Below are positions 1 through 10,205 of a DNA stretch of 64,000 bases, in pieces; the first letter of the stretch is position 1, and each line of letters begins with the position of its first letter. Origin of the DNA: Saururus chinensis (Eukaryota; Streptophyta; Magnoliopsida; Piperales; Saururaceae); the NCBI GenBank assembly GCA_035235625.1, contig CP141145.1, forward strand, positions 41,148,668 to 41,212,667, given 5' to 3'. The notes under the pieces were generated by a model, which made no database searches, was not told where the DNA came from, and saw only the letters and a program-made list of their open reading frames with translations. Made by a program: the position numbers and the translations under genes.

Positions 1-70
1 AATCCTGAAACAAATTATTATCAATCATAAAATGAAGGAAATCTATTATTTAAAAAGAAATAAAGTATAC

Positions 71-2115
71 CAAAAGGCTTTGTGCTTTCTGAATAAACAT
101 AGAGATCTCCGAGTGGTCAAAATTTTCAACACCAGGAACCACATAAGTTACTTGCTGAGGCTTTATAGATGACGTGACTCCATTCTGTTGAAAATGTAAA
201 GATAGAGATAAATAGCATGTGTAAGAAATAAACTGCATTAATTACCAAAAAGAAATAAACTACATCGCCTACATGTCTAGTAAGAGTCATCAAACTAAGC
301 CCATATGGCTGATACAAAATTAATATCCAGTATGTACCCATATATACCAAACTCATGTTTCTATTTTATTAGTCAATTAAAGTAGTTGGACGATGACGAT
401 TAGAAACAAAAAATAAAAGACATCATTTTTGTATGACTGTTGTGGCCAGCTCGTCTACTTAAAAAGGCATTTAAATATCACAAATTGGAGGTGTGGTTCA
501 ATTTAACAGCTCATTTCTAGAAGTATGACAGTATGATAATAAACTATGGAATCTGTTTGAAGCCACTTTGGAAGGGCTAAGTCATGTTAAAACTCTATTA
601 TACTTTCTTAGCTTCTCTGTCATGAATTTTTGACCTAAAACCATAGAAGGCCCCTATTCATAACAAGTTCGATCAACTTTCTCCTCCCAAAGATTATTTC
701 TACCACTGTAATCCTCCGCTAGAAGAAATACTTATTATTTCTTTAACAGTCTTAAGAATTTTTAAATCGTGTTACTTTGAAAAATCTATGTTAATGAATG
801 ACCCGTGCATGCCAACTACCAGACCCCTCTCCCACATGGTTCCACCCCTGTTGGAAGTTATCACCATATTTGTTTGTCGAATAAAAACAAGTTGGAGCAC
901 ATGATATTTATTCAACAAGCTGTACTTCTTGTTTCTATGAACCTGATCATGCACCATCCAGTTCTTCTTTCCGTCAGGTTTCTGAGCAACACCCAGTAAA
1001 ATCTTTTCAGTATCCTTTCGAAATTCCAGAAGCAAACCTTGCTGCAGGACCCATTTTTCAAGTTTATCTTCAACCATCTCCCTGGTAGTCATTAGTATTA
1101 GCCTGTTGAGGAAGCGGAAAGAACATCAACATCAAATAGAATATCCTCTACAGATGTTTCCATCCAAAACATTTAATTGATGTGATAAAACACAATGAAA
1201 TAATAAAATACAAAAGTACGTTCAATTTAACCAAAAAAAAATTGCCCCGGCTTCCTGTCCAAAGAGAGTTGGTCCCACAGTCGCCTCATGTACTTCTCAC
1301 CACTATCTACCCCTTGTACCGGCTGTCCCAGAAACATGCATTCCATATCATCGTTTGATACCGAAACAAAATGCAAGAAAAGGTCAGCAAGGTTTCACAC
1401 CAAAATGACCTAGCACACTCTAATGGGGGAAAAATAAGATCAGTTAGGTTTCCCTTAACTTGAATTTGTCATCATACTTCCCATGTATACACCCACAATA
1501 GAAACTGTTGCACAGTTTCATAAGAGACATGCGTCAAATATCCCAATGCCAAATAGTATTGTGTTATATATGCACAGCCACAAGTAAAGCCTTATGACAA
1601 TTCTGATGTGCTTACGAGCATGTGAACTATCCTAACGGAATTGTGATACTGCCAGGAGCAGTAGTTCGGGAATACTTTCAAAGAACGCTGAAACAATCCA
1701 TTCAGGCCTCACCATGAGATAATATTCATAGACTGATCATGCTTGCTGAAGAAAATACGTCGGGCATGTAGAACATATGATGACAATACAAATGTGGAAA
1801 AACACATTACAGTTAAGAAATAATTGCAAGCAACAAGTAACAACAAGACAAGCAATTGAAAGTGGTAAAACTAACTAACTTGTTAGTCGCACGAACACGC
1901 TTGGCCGCCGCGCGTATGGCTTCGAGCTCCTTCATTACCGTATCCACGAGGCCATGAGCAAAGCGGCCCCGGATGATAGTCGCATGGTGTTTGGGCAGGG
2001 GGCCGTCGAATTGGCACCACAATTTAGGGCCTTTCCAGAGGAGAGAAGGCCGCGTGCGGCAGAGACGGCAGCTAAAGGCGGCGATAGGAGGAGAAAACGC
2101 GAGGCGGACGACCAT
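71..2115 (-). CDS. RNR1: Organellar exoribonuclease II/R, RNR1-like (partial, 5' part)
   Basis: Three exons of a gene that continues past the left edge: 1880-2115 (ATG at 2115), 943-1102 and 71-184. The joins are in frame (236+160+114 nt = 170 residues), each with GT donor and AG acceptor. Residues 1-60 look like an organelle transit peptide (basic, few acids). The next part matches the N-terminal region of plant RNR1, with 'GLLLEFRKDTEKILLGV', 'DGKKNWMVHDQ' and 'SIKPQQVTYVVPGVENFDH'. In Arabidopsis this RNB-family 3'-5' exonuclease matures chloroplast and mitochondrial rRNA and mRNA ends. The catalytic RNB domain lies outside the window and cannot be checked. I recognise the family from these motifs; the symbol is by similarity to Arabidopsis RNR1. 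No frame problem is visible. Confidence 0.88.
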
Positions 2116-2527
2116 TTTGTTGTCGAATTACAGATAGCTATTGGCGGAGAATTAGCGGCATCAGCAGGAGGAGAAGTGGAGAGATTCGATTCGGAGGAGA
2201 AATGAGAGAAGATTCAGTCTGTCGAAGATGGGGCGGTAGCCGCCATGTGAATCCGAGCACCGCCTGTCTCTGTCTGGAGCTTCCATTGCTCCGCTCGTTG
2301 GCGATAACACTATAGATTATGTAGAGTGAAGGTCCGCGAAGATGGACCTGCAACTCCCCAATGCTGCATGGTAACGAGCGCATGGCCTGCGAACTCGAAC
2401 TGGGCCTGAGCGATTAGTCCATAATGACAGTGGATGTCAGGACCCCATTAAAGGCCTAGCCCAATTGCTGTGAACGGGGATATTTTTTTGGGCCCTAGAC
2501 ATTTAGAAGACCGACGGATGTATCGAA
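2116..2527. other. Upstream region of the RNR1-like gene
   Basis: GC-richer stretch just 5' of the minus-strand RNR1-like start. It should hold that gene's 5'UTR and promoter. I see no clear TATA box and no other gene. It ends where the PPR-derived duplication begins. Confidence 0.4.
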
Positions 2528-3742
2528 GTTCAGGTTCGTTCAGGTTATTGAATTCAGCGTTTTCCGCAAGAATTTTCATTTTTCAGTTTGTACATTTTTT
2601 TACCTGTTTGACCCTACCTTCGCTGTGTCTTCTGTATAACTCTCAATGGATAGCTCTTTTAACTTATTTTCCCGCGGCTCTACACAAGAAGAGTCATCCA
2701 CCTCCCCGGCGGAGGAAATGGTAGTGGTACTTCTGCACTCTACCCCTCTTAGCCTCATCTTTTATGGTCATATTCTTTCATACCTCTCCCCTTCTCTCGC
2801 TAATATTATTCTTTATTATAAAATCATCCAATCTTCTCCTCCTCTGCATTCGACAAAAGATGATTCGGCTCCAACACCAATTGCCTTGTCTCATTCAACT
2901 TTTCTTACTCCAACAACGACAATAGTGAGAAGCTAAGTAAAAAGCTTATTGACCCATCAATGCTCCCCATGACAAACAATACCTTAAGTAAGAGGTGTAT
3001 CTTATAAAAATGATGGGTGCTAGATGAGGCCCAATGCAGAAATGTATACGGTAGTGTTTGAGGCGTACATGAAAGGGGAGACAACAGAGGAAGGGAATGA
3101 GCTATTAGAGGAGATAAAGGGCATGAGTTTTAGGGGAAAAAAATTATTTTAGTCTCATGTGTATAAAAGTTTTGACATATGTGTTAAGTTTTTTTTAACC
3201 ATTTCCAAATCATTTTAATGGTAAAAAGTTTTAATGCTTTTGGTCAAAGTTATTTTTTTTAAAAAAAAGTTAGATCACAAGATATAAACTTTTGAGACCA
3301 AACCTTACTATGTATACTTTTTTATTTTGATGCTATTATCAAAATGTTTGAATAATAGGGTTAAAATGTTTTGATTATTCTACTAAAAGGTTTTCTTTTA
3401 AAGAAATTAATCACAATATTTAATTATATGAGACACAACCTCTTCGTCTAAACTTTTTTTATTTTGATGCTTCTGTCAAAATGACCTGATAAACAATAGT
3501 GCCAAAACGTTTTGATAATGATGTTTAATTTTAACAGCTGTGTCAAAACATTTTAACAACTTCAAATATTTTGACAATGGTGTTTGAGTTGTAAATGAAG
3601 AGAGACATGCCGAGAAGGGGAATGAGCTACTAGAGAAGATGAAGGACATGTGCTTTGTGCTGGATGAGAAAGTTGAGAGAGAGCAACTCGATGTGTGGCC
3701 TTGTGTTTCAAGGCATTATGGGATTGCTTTTCGACAAGTGAT
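2528..3742 (+). pseudogene. Broken PPR-gene copy, left arm
   Basis: Decayed copy of a P-class PPR gene in plus orientation. From 2640 it encodes a degenerate organelle-type leader, then 'DDSAPTPIALSHS'. At 3024-3130 a PPR helix pair is readable, beginning 'MRPNAEMYTVVFEAYMKGE'. At 3590-3742 a C-terminal piece is readable ('EKGNELLEKMKDMCF' to 'GLLFDK' and a stop). The pieces lie in different frames and are split by about 430 bp of AT-rich repeats, so no protein is made. The same leader, repeat and linker sequences recur inverted at 4640-5640, so this is one arm of an inverted duplication. The parent PPR gene is not in the window. Confidence 0.6.
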
Positions 3743-5000
3743 TAAATTGAATTGATGTTCTATTTATAGTGGGAAAGCTCATGGTTGATGGTTTTGTTTG
3801 TTGTAGTTAGCTTTAATTTTGAGTTATAATTTCTTGTTAACATAGAAATGTTTACTTGTAATTGCATTGTTCTCTGTTATAGAAGTGTAATGCTAGTCTT
3901 TGTAAACTATGAAACTATAATAATTATATCTTGGACATACACATAAAAAACACAAGTTGCCCTTTAATGTAAAGGAATTAGACTCTTGACATCAATTTAA
4001 AACCAAGTGCTCTATCAACTATCTGCAACATGTTAACCTCAATGCTGCGTAAAATTTGTAGAAAGGCCCAACCTCCATTGTATCTCTAGCATGTGTGGCA
4101 TGCATGACCACTACTATCATCTTTGGTTGTTTCATGTGTTGTTTTCTCACGTTTAAGTTTGCACAAGATCTAACAAAATTAAATGATTTTCACCAACTAA
4201 CCAAAATGTATTAAAATGTTTAACATTATTATTAAAACGATTTAATACTTTTGTCAAAATGTTTTAACACTGTTATTAAAACGTTTTGATGCAGTTGTTA
4301 AGAGTACTTAACACCGTGTTATTTCTTGGGCCGCTTTGACATAATCTTTAAAATCTAAAAGTTTAAACAAAAAGGTTTTGTCTAAGAGAATTAAATCTTG
4401 TGATCAATTTATTTGAAAGAAGTTTAGGCAACAATGTTAAACGTTTTGACAATAGTGTTATAACGATTTAGCATTGTTGTCAAAATGTTTTAATACTAAA
4501 ATTTTTAAAACGATTTAACATTATTGTCAAAACTTTGAAAGATGTTGTTAAAACAATTTAACATTGTTGCCAAACGTTTTAACATAGTTATTAAAAATAT
4601 TTTGACACAATTGTTAAAACTACTTAACATCATATTGTTTATTGGGTCATTTTGACCGAAGCATCAAAGTAAAAAATTTTAAACACAGTCTTGGGCACAA
4701 AACTCATTATCTCTAAAAGATACTTTTTAGCATCCCCTGATTTCACATCCCGGGATAAGCCCTTAATCAGTGCAACGTAGGTGTAGGCATTGGGTTTCAC
4801 CTCCTTTGCCTTCTCCCCCTTCACATATGTCTCAAATCCTGTTGTCAAAATATTTTAACATTTTTTGTTAAAATATTTTTGTTAAAACATTTTGACACAA
4901 GTGTCAAAACTTTTTAACTCTATTGTTTAAACAATTTAAAAAAGTTTAATTTTTCAATACATATATCAAAACTTTTATACGCTGAGACTAAAACAAAAAT
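3160..5000. repeat. Degenerate AT-rich repeats built on AAAACGTTTT
   Basis: Two blocks (about 3160-3590 and 4190-5000) consist of variants of 'gttaaaacgttttgacaa' and 'attgttgtcaaaatgtttt'. The core is self-complementary, so units occur in both senses. The blocks lie inside the PPR inverted repeat and split its coding pieces. Units are too diverged to give one fixed period by eye. Between the blocks (3750-4190) I see no gene apart from a tRNA-like relic, listed among the rejected items. Confidence 0.55.
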
Positions 5001-5640
5001 GTTCCCACACCTACCCTTCATCTCTTCTCACAACTCCTTCCCCTCCGTCGCCTTTTATTACTTTCAAATACGCCTCAAACACCGATGTGTATGTCCCCAC
5101 ATTGGATAGCATCTATCTGCCTATTATCTCCAAAAGATATGCCTCTTGCTAAAAGGATCGTTTTCCATGGGGGGCTTTGATGGGTTGATGGGCCTTTTGC
5201 TGTCATTGTCATTAGAGCCAGAGAACTTAATGGAGGCGGGGCGATTGGTGTTGGAGCCAAATCGGCTCCTGCTGAGTGTCGAGGAGAGGAAGAGCAGGAT
5301 TTCATAATAAAGAATAGTAGGGGCTAAAGAATGGCCAAGGTTTTGCGGAGAATATGATTGTAGAAGAGGAGGCGGAACGGGGTCGAGTACATAATCGCCA
5401 CCACCATTGCATCGTCTGGGAGGTGAATGTCTTTTCTTCTATAGAGAGGGCTTGATAACAAGGTAAATAAGTGTTCCTTAGGAGTTGCACATAAGATGTC
5501 ACGAGGGTAAATGATCAGATGGAGGGAGATATGAGGGCAAAAGAGTTTGAAAATGCACAAAGTTGAGAAATGAGAATTCTTGCAAAAAGCGTCAAAGAAT
5601 TGAAATTCTTTACACAATGAACTGAATTTTAGTAAAACCT
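4640..5640 (-). pseudogene. Broken PPR-gene copy, right (inverted) arm
   Basis: Minus-strand counterpart of the left copy. Reading from 5640 down it has the same leader ('LLFYNHILRKTLAIL'), then 'GADLAPTPIAPPPLSS', then around 5100-5030 the PPR piece 'TYTSVFEAYLKVIKG'. At 4745-4848 there is another PPR piece, 'VKPNAYTYVALIKGL'. Frames are broken and AT-rich palindromic repeats interrupt it. It is better preserved than the left arm in the leader region. Its C-terminal part is not recognisable. Likely origin: duplication of a mitochondrial or plastid PPR gene in tail-to-tail orientation. Confidence 0.58.
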
Positions 5641-5681
5641 TATTGGAAGTAGCCCACCTAATTATCGAGCGAAATCAAAGG

Positions 5682-7423
5682 TAGGGATGCCACTCGGGTC
5701 GGTTTTGGGTTTTAAAATTGATATTGAATAAATATTTTGGCTAGGTTTAGGTTTTAAGTAGGGCATTAACGAGCCAAGTCGAGTATTGGGCTTGCTTGAC
5801 TTGAACTTGTATTGTTCAAGCTCGGCTCAAAGCTAAAACAAGCTCAAACATTTTAGCTTGAGCGCAACTCGAATTAGAAATCTATAGCTCGGTTTGAGTT
5901 TGAGTTTAGATTGCAATAAGTAAATCATTAGCCTAGGCTAGAACTCGGCTCAAACTAAAAAATAGTAAAATATATCTACATCTCACACATAGGAAGATGC
6001 TTTCAGTATTGAATATTAATAAATACACTTTAACAAGTATTGTGATTGCACCTTGAACAACTAACTATAGTCACTATGAAAGAATAAAACTATGACAAAT
6101 GAATTTTCATTATAGATGCTCCGTAAAGGCAGCGTTACCATTTTCTTCTCTTTATGTGTATATAATAACTAAAAAAGATGCAAAAAATAAAAACTCACTT
6201 ATAAAACATTACCATCTACTTCTTTGTATCTTCTTTTATTTATATGCTTATAAATTACTTATAAAAAAAATATTCTTGAGCATTAGTATGCCTCTAAAAA
6301 ATTTCAAGTACATGTAAAAGAGAAATAATGTGTAAACAAAGGTTGGTCCCCCAGTGTTATGTATAAGCTTTTGAAATAATATTCTAATTATTCTTTTGTA
6401 AATTGAGGTTGGTCCCCCTAGTGTCAATGCTTCTTTTAGAAAAGTTCTTGAATATATTAGTGTGATATCATGTTGACTATTTGTCTTATATTAGTAGTTC
6501 TATTTGACTTTTTAATAGAATTAATTATAATTCATATTTAAAAACCAAATATAGCTATTAATTTGAAATGGAAGGAGTATATTAGTGTTTATGTCTCCAA
6601 AATTTTTATTTTTACAAAACATTTATTATACATAAAAATTATACATCATGAGGATATATATCATAGAAAAATTTTATATGAGTTTGGGCTCACACACGTT
6701 AACATAAGCCCAGGCACCATGGGCCATTGGATCGAGATTCGAGGGTTCAAGGGGACAAAAACTAATCTACCTCCGTGTTATATGTACTGTCAGATTGAAA
6801 TCTAATAGCGCGCGAGGTAGGGCTTATATAAATAGGTCTCATATATCATATATGATACATAATATTGGTACATATATATGATTATATATCTTATTATATA
6901 TATATTATAAATATATATTTAAATTAATAATTATATTTATATAAAATATGCATATATATGTATTATTTATTTATATTATTTATCTATAATTTTAAAATTA
7001 TATTTGGGTTCGAGTTGGAGCTCGAGCTGAGTAGATTCGAGTTCAAGTTTTATTTAAGCCATTGAACACGGACATGCTTGAACTCGGTTTAAGCCGAGCC
7101 AGATTCAAGTTATCCAAGTTCAAGCCGAGCCATCTTGACTCATTAACAACCCTTAATTTTAAGTGATCCAACTCGACTAGGACTATAATTATTAATTTAT
7201 TAATTTTTAATATTTTCTTTGTACTTTGATAATAATATTTTAAAAAAATTGATGGTTAAGATATAAAATCAAATAATGATCTAAAAATTTGTATATATTT
7301 TATAATTAAGTAGATTTTTTAAGAAAATAAAAATATTTTTTTTATGCTAAATCGATCGGGTTAGGTTTAAGTTACCACTTCGAACTGGTTCAGGTTTGAC
7401 AAAATCCGATGGCATCATTACCC
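5682..7423. mobile_element. Outer non-autonomous hAT-type element (interrupted)
   Basis: Starts 'TAGGGATGCCACTCGGGTCGG' and ends '...CCGATGGCATCATTACCC', so the ends are imperfect inverted repeats of the hAT MITE style (TAGGGnTG...). Flanks 'aaatcaaagg' and 'aaatgaagg' resemble an 8-bp target duplication but match imperfectly. Both end segments are rich in 'ggttttgggttt' and its complement, as in many plant hAT derivatives. No coding region. A second hAT-type element is inserted at 5759. Classification rests on terminal sequence only. Confidence 0.45.
5759..7155. mobile_element. Inner non-autonomous hAT-type element
   Basis: Starts 'TAGGGCATTAACGAGCCAAG' and ends with the inverted form ('...GACTCATTAACAACCCTTA'), with further 'gagctcgag/gccgagcc' sequence typical of plant hAT MITEs. 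It is flanked by 'gttttaag' (5751-5758) and 'attttaag' (7156-7163), an 8-bp target duplication with 7 matches, as hAT requires. It interrupts the outer element, so it is younger. It holds no gene. Inside are a direct repeat around 'ggttggtccccc' (about 6341 and 6408), the 3' end of a Stowaway-like MITE near 6565, and a very AT-rich tract (6840-7000). Confidence 0.6.
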
Positions 7424-7960
7424 AAATGAAGGGGCATTTTGGAAGCGGTTCTAATCGGCTTCGCCAATCAGGCCTACCGACCTTCAAGAATTTTGAGAAT
7501 TGAGACCCAGTTTTCAAACATTCTTCGGGTGGGGCTGGTTAGCGTCTACGAATGAAGGGCTAATTTGCTATCCAAACAGCCACTTACAAGAAATGCTTAT
7601 GACGTAATTTTTGCGCAAGTCACATTTTTTTCCTTCTTTTTCCTTTTTTTAATGAGGACCCCGGGGAGTCGTCATGATCTTCCAAAGGTAAAGACAAAAA
7701 TTATCTGTTTAACAAAATAAAAGAAGACAAAATTCTCTCGAATGCTCATCGATTTTAACAGGAAAGCTCCTTTATTTGTTACTGTCAGAGAAGTCATAAC
7801 CACGAAAAAAATATGTCGGAAAGTACAATGGTGTATAACAGATGAAGATCTGACAACAAGCATCTCGTCTGTACAGCAATGAGGAATCAAGCTACTTGAA
7901 AAAATGAGGAAGAGTTGCACACAGAGACGACTTATGCTGAGAACGTGCAATGTATTTGGA
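7424..7960. other. Spacer and 3' side of the rhomboid gene
   Basis: Unique-looking sequence between the hAT nest and the rhomboid stop codon. The part near 7680-7960 is probably the 3'UTR of the minus-strand rhomboid gene. No gene or repeat is evident. Confidence 0.35.
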
Positions 7961-10205
7961 TCAACCGCACAGCTGGGCACACAACTCCCTGATCTTATTT
8001 TCCGATGGGTTTGCCAAATCATAAGTTCTGTATCTCCCTGTGTCTACGCATGTCAAGTTCAGGCTGTTTCCGATCGGGCTTGACTGCAAACCACAAGTCA
8101 TACATTTCAAATCTCTGTCTATGTTTTGATCTCATGCAAAAGGGTAACTGGTAAAAAAACAATAAAACGAGGAGACAGATAAAATTGAAATGGATAGGAA
8201 CATCATTTTGATGATGGACATTAAAATTGCCAACTACAGAGATCTCTAAAATATGCTTTCAAGAATATTTAAGCTATTAACAGAGGTAACTGCAGCAAGG
8301 TAGAGTCTCATGAAGGGAAAAACATTAGAATCAATAATGAAACCGATAATCTTACCATGCAATTGACTGCCTTTGTCTTGCAACTCCATCTGGAGGTGGG
8401 AACACAACTCAAATAATGGCACCAGGAGCAGTGGTCGTTGCCATTAACTCCCCGCATGACCATAATAAAGCCCACAGTAAACCTACAGCGTTAAAAAGTC
8501 TCTGAATGAGTGGAATAACTGTACAATTAGCATTTCACTTTTGATATTTAACACGATGGAAAAATGAAGTAAAAGACCGTCTATCTATCTCTTCCTCTTC
8601 TATCACTAAAATGTGGAATAAACAAGATGAGGGTCCTCTGTAGTCTGTACAAGTGCTATTCCTTGTCCTTGTTCCATAATTAACAACTAATCCACCATTT
8701 AACAAGTAAATCTTACATATGCCGGGAAAAAACACTTACCCAACAACCAAAAGGATAAATGCGATTATCCACAATATGTACTGATACATTTTGTGCTTTG
8801 GCTTAGGTCGACCGGGACTATATCCTGGACGAACATACTTCCGGCTGATCCATCCAAACTGTGGACGGATGAGAAACACAAACCCCAGAAGAAACCCTGA
8901 AACGAATCCTCCAATATGAGCAAAATTGTCCACATGGGGTAGAATTCCCACCGCTAAATTGATTGCAATGATCACGATGAGAGTAAAAAGGGCTGCAAAC
9001 TGGAAAACAGAAAAAAGCCATATATTTATACAGAGCATTCAGCATTTCGAATTGGAAAAAATTAAACGAAAATAAAGTCGACTTCAATTACCTTATTAGC
9101 ATAAATTGTCCAATTAGTTATGAGTTCTGAAAGCATTCCGCCTAACAATCCAAAAAGAGCACCAGAAGCGCCAACAGAGATACTTGCTTGAATAAAAAGA
9201 GCTGACAACAAACTCCCGCCAACGCCAGAGATAATATACAGGAGGCCAATTCGCACTGAGAAACACCCAGTAGATAAAAGATATCAAGGATATAATCTCT
9301 CCCGTTCGAAATACTTCAATAAGATCAGAAATGATGGCACATATAACACGCAAATATTTAGGCATCGCATGCCACGTACCAAAACCAAATTCTTGCTCAA
9401 GTCGAATCCCAATAAGGAGAAGACTCAACATATTGGCGAGTATATGGAAAACCCCAGCATGAAGCCAGATGCAAGTGAAAACTCGCCATACCTGGTGCTT
9501 GTCAACCACGCTGTTCACGTCCAGAGCTCCCATTTTCTGAAGACTGAAGTACACTAACTTCTGATCAATAATCGGTGTAAAGAGGCTACATTAACTGTAG
9601 CATGACATCTTATTTCTCTCATCATCTCTTCACACCATACACTCTAAAAGTTCAATTATCAACTTCAAACACTACAAGTCCCTTGTTAATTGTTCAGTGT
9701 TTCAAACAAGATTGGATTTTCTCGCAATCTTTTTCCTTTGGGTGCGTCCGTGTGCAGTTGCAATACGATACCAATTGTTATTGGAAGCAAAAAAATAACA
9801 GGTAGAAAGCATTTCGTGCATAATTATTCTCCATCCCGACACTTTAGGCTAATTCTAATTCTAGCAACATGAATTGCCAGACAAGAGGACTTACGTGTTG
9901 GAAGAAGGACCGAGGAGAGGATTCTCTTTGAAGGGCTGAAAGGAGAACCTGCCGAGGGACCTGACCACGCAGGAGGGGGAGTTCTTGGGGCAGTCATTGA
10001 CGAACATGGTGATGACGAACACAGCGACATTGGCGACGACGAAGGTAGGAACCAGCCAGGGGACCCACTTCTGGAACGGCCGGAATCCTTCGGAGGGCCG
10101 CGACCCCGCCGAGGCCGTATCCACCGACAACGGATGGACGGCTTTGTCGCTCCCTCGCCGATGCTGGAGGTTGTTCTCAACGTCGGTAGCTGCCTCCCTC
10201 CCCAT
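7961..10205 (-). CDS. Rhomboid-like intramembrane serine protease (plant RBL type)
   Basis: Six exons: 9895-10205, 9380-9543, 9092-9255, 8740-8999, 8356-8482, 7961-8083. All junctions are GT-AG and in frame, giving 382 residues. The ATG at 10205 opens '[12 protein letters not shown]'; an upstream in-frame TTG is not a plausible start. There is a cytosolic N-terminus, then seven hydrophobic segments. The rhomboid signature is complete: 'WLHAGVFH' (H132, H137), the nucleophile in 'VGASGALFG' (Ser189) and the catalytic His in 'NFAHIGGF' (His241). The C-terminus has the plant-specific Cys-rich tail ('[18 protein letters not shown]' and 'ELCAQLCG'). Plant RBL1/RBL2-type proteins are Golgi proteases that cleave membrane substrates. 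An active enzyme is likely; the exact paralogue is not decided. Confidence 0.92.

Larger units (their letters stand above)
2528..5640. repeat. Large imperfect inverted repeat of PPR-derived sequence
   Basis: The two PPR copies face each other tail to tail around a spacer near 3.75-4.3 kb. Matching landmarks in inverted order: the 'gttttccgcaagaattttca'-type leader (2558 and about 5580), 'ggctccaacaccaat' (2868 and about 5255), 'gtgtttgaggcgta' (3055 and about 5075), and 'ttttagtctca' (about 3150 and about 4990). Arms are roughly 0.9-1.2 kb and clearly diverged, so the duplication is not recent. A transcript across it could fold into a long imperfect hairpin. Confidence 0.62.

Noticed and set aside
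772-942. Extension of RNR1 exon 2 beyond the donor at 942
   Set aside because: The open frame continues into the intron, but the family sequence jumps from 'MVHDQ' to 'NGVTSS' in the next exon, so splicing is clear.
3969-4030. tRNA-like sequence on the minus strand ('gttgatagagcacttggttt')
   Set aside because: It resembles the D-arm and anticodon arm of a Lys-type tRNA, but the 5' acceptor strand is absent and the T-loop motif is degraded, so it is at best a tRNA relic or SINE scrap.
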